The notes under the pieces were generated by a model. The model saw only the letters and a program-made list of their open reading frames with translations, had not been told where the DNA came from and ran no database searches. The position numbers and the translations under genes are program-made. Positions 44,444 through 53,971 of a DNA stretch of 64,000 nt are shown piece by piece (the first letter of the stretch is position 1; every line of letters begins with the position of its first letter). The stretch is from Taishania pollutisoli (lineage in GTDB: Bacteria; Bacteroidota; Bacteroidia; Flavobacteriales_D; Crocinitomicaceae): assembly GCF_014518315.1 (NCBI RefSeq), contig NZ_JACVEL010000001.1, positions 558,001-622,000 of the forward strand, given 5' to 3'.

Positions 44444-44523
44444 TCCTGTATCTGATCGCCAACAATGTATATCGCCTACATCATCTGACACTCATTTTTA
44501 ATTAAGACGAAAACATACACCAA

Positions 44524-45183
44524 TCAGGGGGCTGTTTTAATTAGTTTTTCCGAATAGCGGTTTCCGTCCTTGTCGGTTATTATTAAAAAATAAGCTCCGT
44601 TTCGAAGACCAGAGAGATCAATCGGTTGACCTGCAGTATATTCCTCATGAAGCACAGTTTTTTCTCCAAGAACAGAAATAATCTCAATGCGGTCAATCAC
44701 CAAATGTGTTGCAATGAAAACTTCTTCATAAAACGGATTCGGATACATACTGATTCCTGAATCACCAGGTGGTACATGAATGCTCAATGGCTGATCAACC
44801 GGTATTATAGTCGATTCAGAATCTTCCAGCGTTTGTTCACCGGTAAGTCCTGTTTCCACATACAGGTTTATCTCCAGTGGATGCTTTCCTTTTTCGAGAT
44901 ACCCGATTGTCACTGTATCTGTACTATGGCAGATATACGCAGCTGCCCCGATGGTATACACTAAATCCAGCACAATGATTCCATTTTGTACATCTATTGC
45001 ATGATTGGTCAGGTCACAATCACCATAGGGAAATGTTGCATAGACAATCACTTTGACCTCATCACCGGCAACAGGATTTTCAGGAATAACGGTGAAGCTG
45101 TCAATGGCCGGAATTTGACCGAATACCTGTTGTGTTGCCAGCAATAGCATCATCGGTAGTATCATTTGTTTTAGTTTTCTCAT
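44524..45183 (-). CDS. Secreted protein with type IX secretion sorting domain
   Basis: A signal peptide (about 1-22) is followed by a beta-rich domain with Ig-like spacing (about 25-135). A C-terminal sorting domain (about 143-219) begins SGISMYPNPFYEEVFIATH, with the later VLGEKTVLHEEY and LSGLRNGAYFLIITDKDGNRYSEKLIK blocks. That pattern directs export by the type IX system and surface attachment or release. No catalytic motif is visible. It lies just upstream of the sigma factor on the same strand (32 to 80 bp gap, depending on the sigma start), so it could be co-transcribed with the sigma/anti-sigma pair. Confidence 0.82.
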   Translation of the reverse strand: MRKLKQMILPMMLLLATQQVFGQIPAIDSFTVIPENPVAGDEVKVIVYATFPYGDCDLTNHAIDVQNGIIVLDLVYTIGAAAYICHSTDTVTIGYLEKGKHPLEINLYVETGLTGEQTLEDSESTIIPVDQPLSIHVPPGDSGISMYPNPFYEEVFIATHLVIDRIEIISVLGEKTVLHEEYTAGQPIDLSGLRNGAYFLIITDKDGNRYSEKLIKTAP

Positions 45184-45276
45184 TTTTGTCGTTTTTATAA
45201 GTTATCCCCCTTATTACAAAACTGAAAAGTAAAAGGTTGCCCAGCCTTAAAAATTTTGAAAAAAATAATTACTGAT

Positions 45277-45348
45277 AAACCGCATAGATACATAGACAGG
45301 TATTATGTACGAAAGGGTGGCACATAGCAGCCAACTACGTTAGCTGAA
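45277..45348 (-). repeat. Dispersed intergenic repeat, copy A (after proC)
   Basis: It is read on the minus strand as GTAAT, then GGCTGCTATGTGNCAC, CTATGTATCTATG and CGGTTTA. It starts at the proC stop codon. It shares the core GCTGCTATGTG and the CTATG blocks with copies B and C. Near its proximal end an imperfect hairpin CAGC-N11-GCTG is visible on the plus strand. Confidence 0.6.
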
Positions 45349-46152
45349 TTACATATCTTTTACAATTTTATCGTACGAGGCTTTCAATCCCCTGATAAGC
45401 GAGGAACTGAAGCCCTGGTGTTCCATTTCATTCAATCCGGCAATTGTACATCCTTTTGGCGTGGTAACTTTATCAATTTCCTGCTCCGGGTGCGTCTTAT
45501 TCTCCAGCAACAAAGACGCTGCTCCTTTAACTGTCTGCGCGGCAATCAGCGTAGCTGTGTTTGCGTCAAACCCGATTTCAATTCCTCCCTGAATATTGGC
45601 ACGGATATAGCGCAGGGCAAATGCAGTACCACATGCTCCCAGCACGGTAGCTGCATCCATTAACTGTTCGTTGATCATCACTACCTCTCCAACTGTTTCA
45701 AAGAGGCTTGTCACAAACGAGAGTTCTTCCTGTGTCGCATTGCAGTGTGCTACCGTTGTCATACTTTCACCAATTGCGGCAGCGGTATTCGGCATTGCTC
45801 TGAATAAGACTGCTTCGTCGGAAAATAGGGTTTTCAGATCTTCCAGCCACACGCCGGTAATGACACTGATGAGTACTTGTTTCGTGTAATCCACATGAGG
45901 AGCGATTTCTTCCGCAATTTCACGAATCTGGAAGGGTTTCACAGCTAAAATGATGTAGTCTGCTTCCGATATTGCTTTCACGTTGTCTGAAGTAATCTTT
46001 GCACCCTGTTCTTCAAATCTATGCAGTGTAGCGGTATTGCGTTTGGCAAGAGTTACATTACTGACCTTGCAAAATTGATTGCGGATCAGTCCTTCCGCGA
46101 TTGCTGTTCCGATATTTCCTACGCCGATGATGGTTATTTTTTGTGTATTCAT
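45349..46152 (-). CDS. proC: Pyrroline-5-carboxylate reductase
   Basis: This reduces pyrroline-5-carboxylate to proline with NAD(P)H. The N-terminal Rossmann loop GVGNIGTAIAEGL lies near residue 11. The C-terminal helical domain carries VTTPKGCTIAGLNEMEHQGF near 230-250, the family signature. At 267 residues it has normal length. It is separated from accA by a terminator. Its stop codon abuts repeat copy A. Confidence 0.96.
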   Translation of the reverse strand: MNTQKITIIGVGNIGTAIAEGLIRNQFCKVSNVTLAKRNTATLHRFEEQGAKITSDNVKAISEADYIILAVKPFQIREIAEEIAPHVDYTKQVLISVITGVWLEDLKTLFSDEAVLFRAMPNTAAAIGESMTTVAHCNATQEELSFVTSLFETVGEVVMINEQLMDAATVLGACGTAFALRYIRANIQGGIEIGFDANTATLIAAQTVKGAASLLLENKTHPEQEIDKVTTPKGCTIAGLNEMEHQGFSSSLIRGLKASYDKIVKDM

Positions 46153-46182
46153 TCTATCTGTTCATTTTATTGGTACATAAAA

Positions 46183-46212
46183 AAATCCGGTTCTGAAAAC
46201 AGAACCGGATTT
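46183..46212 (-). terminator. Rho-independent terminator after accA
   Basis: On the minus strand a perfect 13-bp stem AAATCCGGTTCTG/CAGAACCGGATTT with an AAAA-type loop is followed by T7. It lies between accA and proC. Confidence 0.9.
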
Positions 46213-46237
46213 ATTCATTTCTTGTCGTTAAGGATAC

Positions 46238-47191
46238 TTATTTCCAAACACCCATTTTACTGAATTTCTTGATTCTGTTATCAATACGCTTATCGGGGTC
46301 GACCTTTTTCAAATCTTTCAAGTACTTTGAGATGTGTTTTTTCACTGTTTCAAAGATTGCTTCATGATTGCGGTGCGCCCCGTTGATGGGTTCAGGGATT
46401 ACGTCATCTACCAGACCGTTTTTCTTCATATCCGAAGAAGTTAGCTTCAATGCATCCGCTGCACGCTCTTTGTACTCCCAGCTTCTCCACAAAATAGATG
46501 AGCACGATTCAGGTGAAATAACTGAATACCATGTGTTTTCGAGCATTACCACTTTATCTCCCACACCAATTCCGAGTGCTCCTCCGGAGGCTCCTTCACC
46601 GATGATAATACAGATAACTGGTACCTTCAATCGCATCATTTCATAGATGTTGCGTGCAATGGCTTCTCCTTGTCCGCGTTCTTCCGCTTCCAATCCCGGA
46701 AATGCTCCCGGAGTATCAATAAATGTTACAATCGGCTTATTGAACTTTTCAGCCAGTTTCATCAAACGCAACGCTTTGCGGTATCCTTCCGGATTCGGCA
46801 TTCCAAAGTTACGGTACTGACGCATCTTTGTATTGACTCCTTTTTGCTGTCCGATGAACATCACGGTCTCACCATCCAGCAATCCGAATCCACCTACCAT
46901 TGCTTTGTCGTCTTTTACGCCACGGTCTCCGTGAATTTCCTGAAACGTATCTCCTGCAATTGCTTTGATGTACGCCAGGGTATAAGGTCTGTCAGGGTGT
47001 CTTGATAATTGTACACGCTGCCATGGGCTCAATCCGGAGAAAATTTCTTTTGTTGTCGCAACTAATTTTTTCTCCAATTCGCCAACCTTATCGGCCATAT
47101 CAACGCCCGTATTTTCCCCTATTTCTTTCGTGTTGGCAATTTGTTCTTCCAACTCTCTTATCGGCTCTTCGAAATCTAAATATGTTGTCAT
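46238..47191 (-). CDS. accA: Acetyl-CoA carboxylase carboxyltransferase subunit alpha
   Basis: This subunit transfers carboxyl from biotin to acetyl-CoA, the first step of fatty acid synthesis. The helical N-terminus is followed by the crotonase-like core with [17 protein letters not shown] near residue 205 and the [14 protein letters not shown] segment. The open frame starts at 47206, but ATG at 47191 gives [11 protein letters not shown], the usual start, and 317 residues. No accD is adjacent. A strong terminator follows. Confidence 0.96.
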   Translation of the reverse strand: MTTYLDFEEPIRELEEQIANTKEIGENTGVDMADKVGELEKKLVATTKEIFSGLSPWQRVQLSRHPDRPYTLAYIKAIAGDTFQEIHGDRGVKDDKAMVGGFGLLDGETVMFIGQQKGVNTKMRQYRNFGMPNPEGYRKALRLMKLAEKFNKPIVTFIDTPGAFPGLEAEERGQGEAIARNIYEMMRLKVPVICIIIGEGASGGALGIGVGDKVVMLENTWYSVISPESCSSILWRSWEYKERAADALKLTSSDMKKNGLVDDVIPEPINGAHRNHEAIFETVKKHISKYLKDLKKVDPDKRIDNRIKKFSKMGVWK

Positions 47192-47330
47192 TTTACAAAA
47201 TTTCAAGCGACCAAATTACAAAAAATGTTGCTTGTTTTTTGAATTTTAGTGAATATTTTGCCCCACGACCCGGAATATCCGGTCAATGCCTTTCATTTTC
47301 TTACCTGTCGTGGTGGATAGAGTACGGTAT

Positions 47331-48656
47331 TTACAGCAACTCATTTGCCAGGTTCGCCAGTTCGGAACGTTCTCCTTTTTCCAATTTCACATGCGCAAAC
47401 AATTCCTGTCCTTTCAAACGGTCAATGAGGTATGCCAGCCCGTTGCTGTTCTCGTCCAGATAAGGTGTATCGATTTGGTTAACATCTCCTGTAAATACAA
47501 TCTTTGTATTTTCTCCTGCCCGTGTGATGATGGTTTTCACTTCATGCGGAGTCAGGTTCTGCGCTTCATCGATGATGAACATGATATTTGAAAAACTTCT
47601 TCCCCGGATGAAGGCAAGCGGTGTAATCACAATCTTTCCCTGCTCTTCCATTTCCAGGATGGATTTATGTTTTTTTTCGTTTTCACCGAACTGCGCTTTG
47701 ATGAATTTCAGGTTATCCCACAATGGCTCCATGTAGGGTCCCACCTTATCGTTGGCGTCTCCGGGTAAAAACCCGATGTCTTTGTTGGAAAGCGGTACAA
47801 TCGGCCGGGCTAAAATAATCTGGTGGTAGTGTTTGTTCTGTTCCAGAGCGGAAGCCAATGCCAGTAATGTTTTTCCGGTTCCTGCTACTCCCTGTAGTGC
47901 AACCAGTTTTATTTTTTCGTTCATCAGGGCATTGAGCGCGAATGCCTGTTCTGCATTTTTAGGCTTGATACCGTATACAAATTCTTTCTCGATGCGCTCA
48001 ATCTGGTCTGTCCATTGGTTATAGACCGCCAACGACGATGATTTCCCGTTTTTCAGGATGTAATACCCGTTATTTGTCTTTTTATTTCCCAGAATCCCCT
48101 CTTCATCTATTTTACCTTTTGTAAAAATGTGTCGGATCACCTCAGAATCAATGTGCTCAATTGTATTGGAGCTCGGTTCATCTGCATCCGTATTCACTAC
48201 TTTTCCTGTTTCGTAGTCTTCAGACAAGATTCCCAATGCTTTTGCTTTGATCCGCAGGTTGATGTCTTTGGTTACCAAAACCACTTCTGCTTTGGGATCT
48301 TTCTCCTTTACACACAGTGCTGCATTGATGATTTTGTGATCATTCTTCCCCGGAGAATAAACAATCTCAGCATCCAGTTCACGCGGGTGGTTTTCAAGAA
48401 TAATACAGAAATTTCCCAACTTGCTTCCCAGTGAGATCCAGTTTTGCAAACCACCGTTTCCGGAAAGTTTATCAATGAACCGAATGACTTCACGTGCGCA
48501 AAAATTCTTCGTGTCATTTCCGATTTTGAACTTATCCAGTTCTTCTAAAACGGTAATGGGGATCGCAACGTTATTAGCTCCGAAGTTAGTGATCGATTGG
48601 TGGTCATGTAAGAGTACAGACGTGTCCAATACGAAGGTTTTTTTCTTTTTGGCCAT
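47331..48656 (-). CDS. PhoH-family protein with N-terminal PIN domain (PhoH2-type)
   Basis: An N-terminal PIN ribonuclease domain (about 1-140) has FVLDTSVLLHD with its acidic residues and later VVLVTKDINLRIKA. It is fused to a PhoH ATPase domain (about 240-440) with Walker A GVAGTGKTLL and Walker B-like FIIDEAQN. Such PIN-PhoH proteins (PhoH2) are considered RNA helicase/RNases. At 441 residues it has family length. It stands alone between accA and a divergent orphan gene. Confidence 0.92.
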   Translation of the reverse strand: MAKKKKTFVLDTSVLLHDHQSITNFGANNVAIPITVLEELDKFKIGNDTKNFCAREVIRFIDKLSGNGGLQNWISLGSKLGNFCIILENHPRELDAEIVYSPGKNDHKIINAALCVKEKDPKAEVVLVTKDINLRIKAKALGILSEDYETGKVVNTDADEPSSNTIEHIDSEVIRHIFTKGKIDEEGILGNKKTNNGYYILKNGKSSSLAVYNQWTDQIERIEKEFVYGIKPKNAEQAFALNALMNEKIKLVALQGVAGTGKTLLALASALEQNKHYHQIILARPIVPLSNKDIGFLPGDANDKVGPYMEPLWDNLKFIKAQFGENEKKHKSILEMEEQGKIVITPLAFIRGRSFSNIMFIIDEAQNLTPHEVKTIITRAGENTKIVFTGDVNQIDTPYLDENSNGLAYLIDRLKGQELFAHVKLEKGERSELANLANELL

Positions 48657-48811
48657 GTGTAGGAGTTTTTCTTTAAAGTTAACGGGAAAATGAGATGATA
48701 GTGTTAAATGCGGGAATTACTTATTTACAATCGGTTGTTAGTTTAATTTACACAATCAGGTAGTAATGGCATTGGATACATCTTCCGGAAATTTACCATA
48801 CATTTATCCAC

Positions 48812-49528
48812 ATGAAAGCAATTAGTTATCTGATTATTATCCTCAGCACAGCACTCAGCTACGGTCAAAAAACATTTACGATTCAATCTGCCATTGGTGA
48901 CGGATTTCCAGTAGAAATAAACGGAAGAACATATCGTATTAACAGTACGGAAATACATATAAGCACCAACTACCCAAATTTTGACACGCTGGCATTTTTG
49001 AACGAAGGACCGGATCAATTCATGAAGGTGCTTTGTAACTTCAAACCGGATTCCAATTATTCTTTAACTGTTGCCTGTTGTGGAAGTATGGACATTGTAC
49101 CGACTCATAAGCTTCAAACCGATAAATTACTTTTTTGGGATAACGAGGAAGATCATGAAGAAGCACAGGCATTATTGATGGACAAACCACACATCTCTTT
49201 ACAGCTTACCCAAGCATCAGAGCAACCTGTTTATGGTTGGTATGCGGATATGGCCTGTTTCACCCGGTACAAGCAACTAACGACAACCAAATGGGAATAT
49301 GGAACACCTGAAAAGTGCTTTTACTGGAATAACGTCAGTACATTCCTGTTTTTTGAAAGTGAAAATACTTGTCCGGACGGCTGGAATGAACAAGGAGAAT
49401 GTGAAGCATATCCGGATGAAGCGATAACGGTATTGGGATCTGTTACCTACCGGTTGTTTGACAACGAACGGGTCGTTATCTCGTATGACCCTGTTTCAAA
49501 AAAAATATCGTTGGCATATGCGCATTAA
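48812..49528 (+). CDS. Secreted cysteine-containing protein of unknown function
   Basis: A signal peptide (about residues 1-19, ending SYGQ) is followed by a mostly beta-rich chain of about 220 residues. It has seven cysteines including a CC pair in LTVACCGSMD near residues 84-93 and CPDGWNEQGECE near 190. No family was recognised. The cysteine content suggests disulfide bonds in the periplasm or outside the cell. It is a monocistronic gene on the plus strand, ending at a terminator it shares with the convergent peptidylprolyl isomerase gene. Confidence 0.7.
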   Translation: MKAISYLIIILSTALSYGQKTFTIQSAIGDGFPVEINGRTYRINSTEIHISTNYPNFDTLAFLNEGPDQFMKVLCNFKPDSNYSLTVACCGSMDIVPTHKLQTDKLLFWDNEEDHEEAQALLMDKPHISLQLTQASEQPVYGWYADMACFTRYKQLTTTKWEYGTPEKCFYWNNVSTFLFFESENTCPDGWNEQGECEAYPDEAITVLGSVTYRLFDNERVVISYDPVSKKISLAYAH

Positions 49529-49530
49529 AA

Positions 49531-49555
49531 AACCCCACTCGCATTGAATGGGGTT
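49531..49555. terminator. Bidirectional terminator between convergent genes
   Basis: A 7-bp stem AACCCCA/TGGGGTT with an 11-nt loop lies 3 bp after the orphan gene stop. On the minus strand it is followed by T6, so it mainly serves the peptidylprolyl isomerase transcript. Confidence 0.7.
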
Positions 49556-49577
49556 CGTTCGTTGATCGTATTTTTTC

Positions 49578-50708
49578 TTAATGTTTGTGATTCGGATCGC
49601 TGTGATCGTGTCCGTGGTGGTCATCCTGAGCAACAGGAGCTTTTACATCAACAATCTCGATATCAAATACCAGATCAGCGTATGGCGGAATGGCTCCCGG
49701 ACGTCCATTTGGTCCGTATGCCTGGTAATAAGGAATAATCAGTTTTGCCTTTCCTCCTTTTTTCAATAGTGCAATTCCTTCTTCAAATCCCGGGATCATA
49801 CGATTCACCTGGTATTGGAAATCCATCGGCTGACCTCTGTCGTATGAAGAATCAAATTTATCGCCATCTCTCCTGAACGTTCCTGAATAGTGCAGGGAAA
49901 CCGGTGCTCCTTTTTCAATTGCCAGTCCTTCTCCTTCATTCTCGATCACATATACCAATCCGGAAGTACTTTGTTTCGCATTCGGGTACTTTTTCAACAC
50001 TTCCTGGTACATGAAATTGCGGTATTCTTCCTGAGACATTTTCGCAATGCGCTCAATTTCTTCCGCTTCTTTTTTGTATTCTTCGGAAATGCGGCTATAT
50101 TCGGCATTGAATACTTTTGTTGCATCAAATTTCTTCGCATTTTTTCCTACACGAATGATTTTCACTGTTTCCATGACATCATCCTGTGCAATTTTGTCTA
50201 CTACTTCCTGACCGGAAATTACCTGTCCGAACACAGTATGTTTTCCATCTAACCACGGAGTTTCCTTGTGCGTGATAAAGAACTGGCTTCCATTTGTTGC
50301 AGGACCTGAATTAGCCATAGACAAAATTCCCGGCTTGTCATGTCTCAGATCAGGACGGGTTTCATCGTAAAATTTATATCCCGGCCCACCCATTCCTGTT
50401 CCTTCCGGATCACCTCCCTGGATCATGAAATTAGCAATCACGCGGTGAAATTTCAATCCGTCGTAATACGGTTTGGTAATCTTAATGGAATCCTGAAACG
50501 TAAAATTTCCTTCGATTAACCCAACAAAGTTGGCAACAGTCATCGGTGTTTTTTCGTCCTCCAACTTCAGTGTGATTGTTCCTTTTTTTGTTGTGAATTC
50601 AGCATAGATTCCGTCTTCCAGTTTCGGTGCTGCATTTTTTTGGGCATACAATGCTGTTCCGATTGTCATCACAGACATCAACAACCCTATTGTTCTTAGT
50701 TTTCTCAT
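49578..50708 (-). CDS. Periplasmic cyclophilin-FKBP fusion peptidylprolyl isomerase
   Basis: A signal peptide (about 1-22) is followed by a cyclophilin domain (about 33-187) with [15 protein letters not shown] and [22 protein letters not shown] charged helical linker (about 195-245) leads to an FKBP domain (about 250-355) with the [13 protein letters not shown] segment. A His-rich tail [15 protein letters not shown] ends the protein. Both catalytic cores look intact, so it carries two prolyl isomerase folds of different families in one chain. It probably folds exported proteins. It lies 23 bp after nadK. Confidence 0.92.
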   Translation of the reverse strand: MRKLRTIGLLMSVMTIGTALYAQKNAAPKLEDGIYAEFTTKKGTITLKLEDEKTPMTVANFVGLIEGNFTFQDSIKITKPYYDGLKFHRVIANFMIQGGDPEGTGMGGPGYKFYDETRPDLRHDKPGILSMANSGPATNGSQFFITHKETPWLDGKHTVFGQVISGQEVVDKIAQDDVMETVKIIRVGKNAKKFDATKVFNAEYSRISEEYKKEAEEIERIAKMSQEEYRNFMYQEVLKKYPNAKQSTSGLVYVIENEGEGLAIEKGAPVSLHYSGTFRRDGDKFDSSYDRGQPMDFQYQVNRMIPGFEEGIALLKKGGKAKLIIPYYQAYGPNGRPGAIPPYADLVFDIEIVDVKAPVAQDDHHGHDHSDPNHKH

Positions 50709-50731
50709 TTTTGTTTGTTTTATAGCTTTAT

Positions 50732-51613
50732 TTAGTTATTTCTCCTGTCTATTCCCCATAACATTTTATTGCGGATCGTATCCAGAAAATTATGTCCTTC
50801 CAGTTTGATCATATTGATCATAAAATCAGCTTTTCTGATCACGACCTCTTCCCGTTGTTTAATGTTGACCGAATTACCATCCAAGCTCAACAAATAATTC
50901 CTGCTTCTCCCTTCCACACTCAACGTAATTGTTGTACTGTCCGGAACAACAATCGGCCGCACATTCAGATTGTGTGGTGCAATTGGTGTTACGACGTGCA
51001 ACTGGCACTGCGGATCAATAATCGGGCCACCACAGGCGAGGTTGTAAGCTGTAGATCCTGTCGGCGTAGAAATGATCAATCCGTCCGCCCAGTACGAGTT
51101 CATGTATTCATTGTCCAGTGAAGCATGAACAGTGAGCATGGCGGAACTGTCTTTCCGGGAAACCGTCACCTCATTCAAGGCCACATTGGCATCACCAAAG
51201 TGATTGGATGCCGTTTCTACCCGTAATAACGATCGTTTTTGATAATCAAATTGTTTGCGCTGCAATTTTTCAAATGCGTCATTGATTGATTCTTTCGAAA
51301 CATTTGCCAAAAAACCCAGGCGACCAGTATTGATGCCAATAATCGGAACCTGCGAATCGCGGATGTAGTTGACACTTTGGATAAATGTTCCGTCACCTCC
51401 CAAACTGATAACCATGTCAATTCCACTGACGAAATCCTTGTGTGATGTGAATTCCAGCGTGGAATTATCCATCCCGATTTTTTTAACCAGTTGTTTTTTG
51501 AATTCTTTTTCCAGCACCGGTTTCCAACCCATTCGTTTGAACTGGTTTAACAACTCTACAATGTAGGGCAGGTTTGTTTTACTTACTTTCCGGCTGTAGA
51601 GCGCTACTTGCAT
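50732..51613 (-). CDS. nadK: NAD kinase
   Basis: This phosphorylates NAD to NADP. The ATP-binding GGDGT motif lies at residues 72-76. [12 protein letters not shown] lies near 97, and [18 protein letters not shown] near 177 forms the NAD site. At 293 residues it is normal. It starts 1 bp after the CBS-domain gene, an arrangement common in Flavobacteriia. Confidence 0.95.
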   Translation of the reverse strand: MQVALYSRKVSKTNLPYIVELLNQFKRMGWKPVLEKEFKKQLVKKIGMDNSTLEFTSHKDFVSGIDMVISLGGDGTFIQSVNYIRDSQVPIIGINTGRLGFLANVSKESINDAFEKLQRKQFDYQKRSLLRVETASNHFGDANVALNEVTVSRKDSSAMLTVHASLDNEYMNSYWADGLIISTPTGSTAYNLACGGPIIDPQCQLHVVTPIAPHNLNVRPIVVPDSTTITLSVEGRSRNYLLSLDGNSVNIKQREEVVIRKADFMINMIKLEGHNFLDTIRNKMLWGIDRRNN

Positions 51614-51614
51614 A

Positions 51615-52277
51615 TTATAAATTCATAAAATTCATCAGTGCATCGAATCGGTTGCGGAGGTCATCCTCAAACTCGCTTTTGTGATACGATGCCTTTACTG
51701 TATAATCATACCGTGCAAAGGTACGCAAAATTCGCTCCAGATCAATTTCGTTGATTTTCAATGTCACTTCGATTTTTGTGGAATCAGGAAGTGATAACAC
51801 ATATGAACTGAGGATCTTCGCATTGTTTCCTTCTACAATCTGGGAAATCTGCGCCAGTGAATAATCCACTTTATTCATTTCCAGCACAATGATTCCTCCC
51901 TGCTCCTTGATTCCTCCGGTATTACTGATAAGTTGAATCAACCGGTGAATGCTCGTGCATCCCAGGTATTTTTCATTTCTGTCAAGAATCGGGACAACGG
52001 AAATTTTAAATTCCCCGACTTTCGCGATGACTTCATAAATGTGATCGGTTTCCCACACAAACGGGCGCGGCAAATGATCAAACAACACATCCAGGGTCTG
52101 TCGCTCATCCATTTTATCAAGCACATCATTTTCAGACAGTACTCCTACAAAGTTTCCGTTCTTTAAGACAGGAAGATGCGAAACTTTGAACTCTTCCATC
52201 CATATCAGGGCCTTTTCTCCGGTATCAAGATGGGTCAACGGAGGTATTTCTTCAGTAATCAGTTCAATTGCCATCAT
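51615..52277 (-). CDS. CBS-domain protein (AcuB-like)
   Basis: Two CBS motifs (about residues 1-60 and 75-130) include VSHLPVLKNGNFVGVLSENDVLD and ISVVPILDRNEKYLGCTSIHRL. They are followed by a C-terminal ACT-like segment (about 140-215). Such proteins sense adenine nucleotides. A direct link with NAD kinase, whose gene follows after one base, is likely by coupling, but the ligand is unknown. It is 220 residues with no membrane segments. Confidence 0.85.
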   Translation of the reverse strand: MMAIELITEEIPPLTHLDTGEKALIWMEEFKVSHLPVLKNGNFVGVLSENDVLDKMDERQTLDVLFDHLPRPFVWETDHIYEVIAKVGEFKISVVPILDRNEKYLGCTSIHRLIQLISNTGGIKEQGGIIVLEMNKVDYSLAQISQIVEGNNAKILSSYVLSLPDSTKIEVTLKINEIDLERILRTFARYDYTVKASYHKSEFEDDLRNRFDALMNFMNL

Positions 52278-52699
52278 AACGCCACCAAAGTAACTAAATA
52301 CTTTGAACCGAACCGATGAAATGGGAAAAATTTTAATTTTTATTCACATCTGATCTGCATCCAACCGATGGTATTCACTGCAACAAAAAACAACAGGAAT
52401 AAAACCACAGGGCAAACAGATTAACTTTTGATTGTGTAGGGTTTATACTTTTAGATGCGTTTAACTTATTCTCGCAAAGGCGCAATCAGATACCCCCTAC
52501 CTTGGCGACTTAGCAGCTTGGAGAGCTATTTATATGTAAATTATTATAGAACCCGGAGAGCGTGATCGAAAAAGAAACCTGTGAAAAATTTTAAATGCGT
52601 TTGCCCTGAATAAAACCAGCCTATCCCATAGCCGTTCGGAGCAAAATAATTAATTTAGCTGTTTGAATACAGGAAGTCATACAACAAGGAAAAACAGCC
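52278..52699. other. 422-bp intergenic region upstream of rarA
   Basis: There is no gene of note. A direct repeat TTTTA(G/A)ATGCGTTT occurs at 52449-52462 and 52589-52602. A remnant CTCGCAAAGGCGCAA at about 52471-52485 resembles a short dispersed repeat seen in other Bacteroidetes genomes. No promoter matching the full consensus was found before rarA. Confidence 0.5.
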
Positions 52700-53971
52700 A
52701 TGAATTTTAATGCCCCTTTAGCAGAGAGAATGCGTCCGAAATCACTCGATGACTATATTGGTCAGCAGCATTTGCTCAAGAAAGACGCGTCGCTCCGGCT
52801 CGCATTGGATTCCGGTGTCATTCCTTCGATGATCTTCTGGGGACCTCCGGGTGTCGGAAAAACAACGCTGGCCAACCTCATTGCCAATCACCTCAACCGT
52901 CCTTTTCATACCTTATCGGCTATTTCTTCCGGGGTTAAGGATGTGCGGGAAATCATCCAGGGTGTTGAGCGACAGGGGATGTTCAACCAGAAAGGAACCA
53001 TCCTGTTCATTGATGAAATTCATCGTTTTTCCAAAGCACAACAGGATTCATTGCTCGGTGCCGTAGAGAAAGGCATCGTTACACTGATCGGTGCAACCAC
53101 TGAGAATCCTTCTTTTGAGGTCATTTCTGCATTGCTTTCACGGTGTCAGGTGTATGTACTGGAAAGTCATACCAAAGATGATTTGCAACAATTACTTGAA
53201 AAAGCAATCCGGGAAGACAGTGTTCTGAAGGAGAAAAAAATCGTCCTGGAAGAGACAAGTTCACTGCTTGCCATTTCAGGTGGTGATGCCCGCAAATTAC
53301 TGAATGTATTTGAGATCATTATCGGTACGTTCCGGACACAACAGGAAATTGTGATCAACAACAGGGTCATTGAATCGGTCGCGCAACAAAGTCTGGCCCG
53401 CTACGACAAAGACGGAGAGCAACACTACGATATTATTTCGGCGTTTATCAAATCCATTCGCGGAAGTGATCCGGACGCTGCGGTTTACTGGCTGGCACGC
53501 ATGGTAGAGGGCGGTGAAGATCCTAAATTCATTGCACGGAGACTGATTATCAGTGCTTCCGAAGACATCGGGCTGGCCAATCCGAATGCATTACTGATGG
53601 CCAATAACTGTTTTCAGGCAGTTCAAACCATCGGATGGCCGGAATCGAGAATTATTTTGGCACAATGTACCATTTATCTGGCGAGTTCACCCAAAGGAAA
53701 CGGAGCCTACATGGCAATTAACAAGGCACAGGAAGAAGTCCGTAGATCCGGGAATTTACCTGTTCCGCTACCTCTCAGAAATGCACCAACCAAGTTGATG
53801 AAGGAATTGGGGTACGGAGAAGAATACAGGTATTCCCACGATTACCCGGGGAATTTTGTCCAGCAAAACTTCTTTCCCGAAGAACTCAAAAACGCCGTGT
53901 TTTTCAATGCAGGCAGTAGCAACAAGGAGCAGGAAATTGCTGCGATCATTAAAAAGCTATGGAACCGGTAA
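52700..53971 (+). CDS. rarA: Replication-associated recombination protein A (MgsA/RarA AAA+ ATPase)
   Basis: This AAA+ ATPase has Walker A GPPGVGKT at 48-55 and Walker B LFIDEIH at 102-108. The sensor segment IGATTENPSFEV lies near 133. The C-terminal tetramerisation part (SFIKSIRGSDPDAAVYWLARM, shown in pieces) is typical. It remodels stalled replication forks. At 423 residues it has normal length. Its stop codon TAA at 53969-53971 overlaps the next gene's ATG at 53971 by one base (TAATG). Confidence 0.95.
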   Translation: MNFNAPLAERMRPKSLDDYIGQQHLLKKDASLRLALDSGVIPSMIFWGPPGVGKTTLANLIANHLNRPFHTLSAISSGVKDVREIIQGVERQGMFNQKGTILFIDEIHRFSKAQQDSLLGAVEKGIVTLIGATTENPSFEVISALLSRCQVYVLESHTKDDLQQLLEKAIREDSVLKEKKIVLEETSSLLAISGGDARKLLNVFEIIIGTFRTQQEIVINNRVIESVAQQSLARYDKDGEQHYDIISAFIKSIRGSDPDAAVYWLARMVEGGEDPKFIARRLIISASEDIGLANPNALLMANNCFQAVQTIGWPESRIILAQCTIYLASSPKGNGAYMAINKAQEEVRRSGNLPVPLPLRNAPTKLMKELGYGEEYRYSHDYPGNFVQQNFFPEELKNAVFFNAGSSNKEQEIAAIIKKLWNR

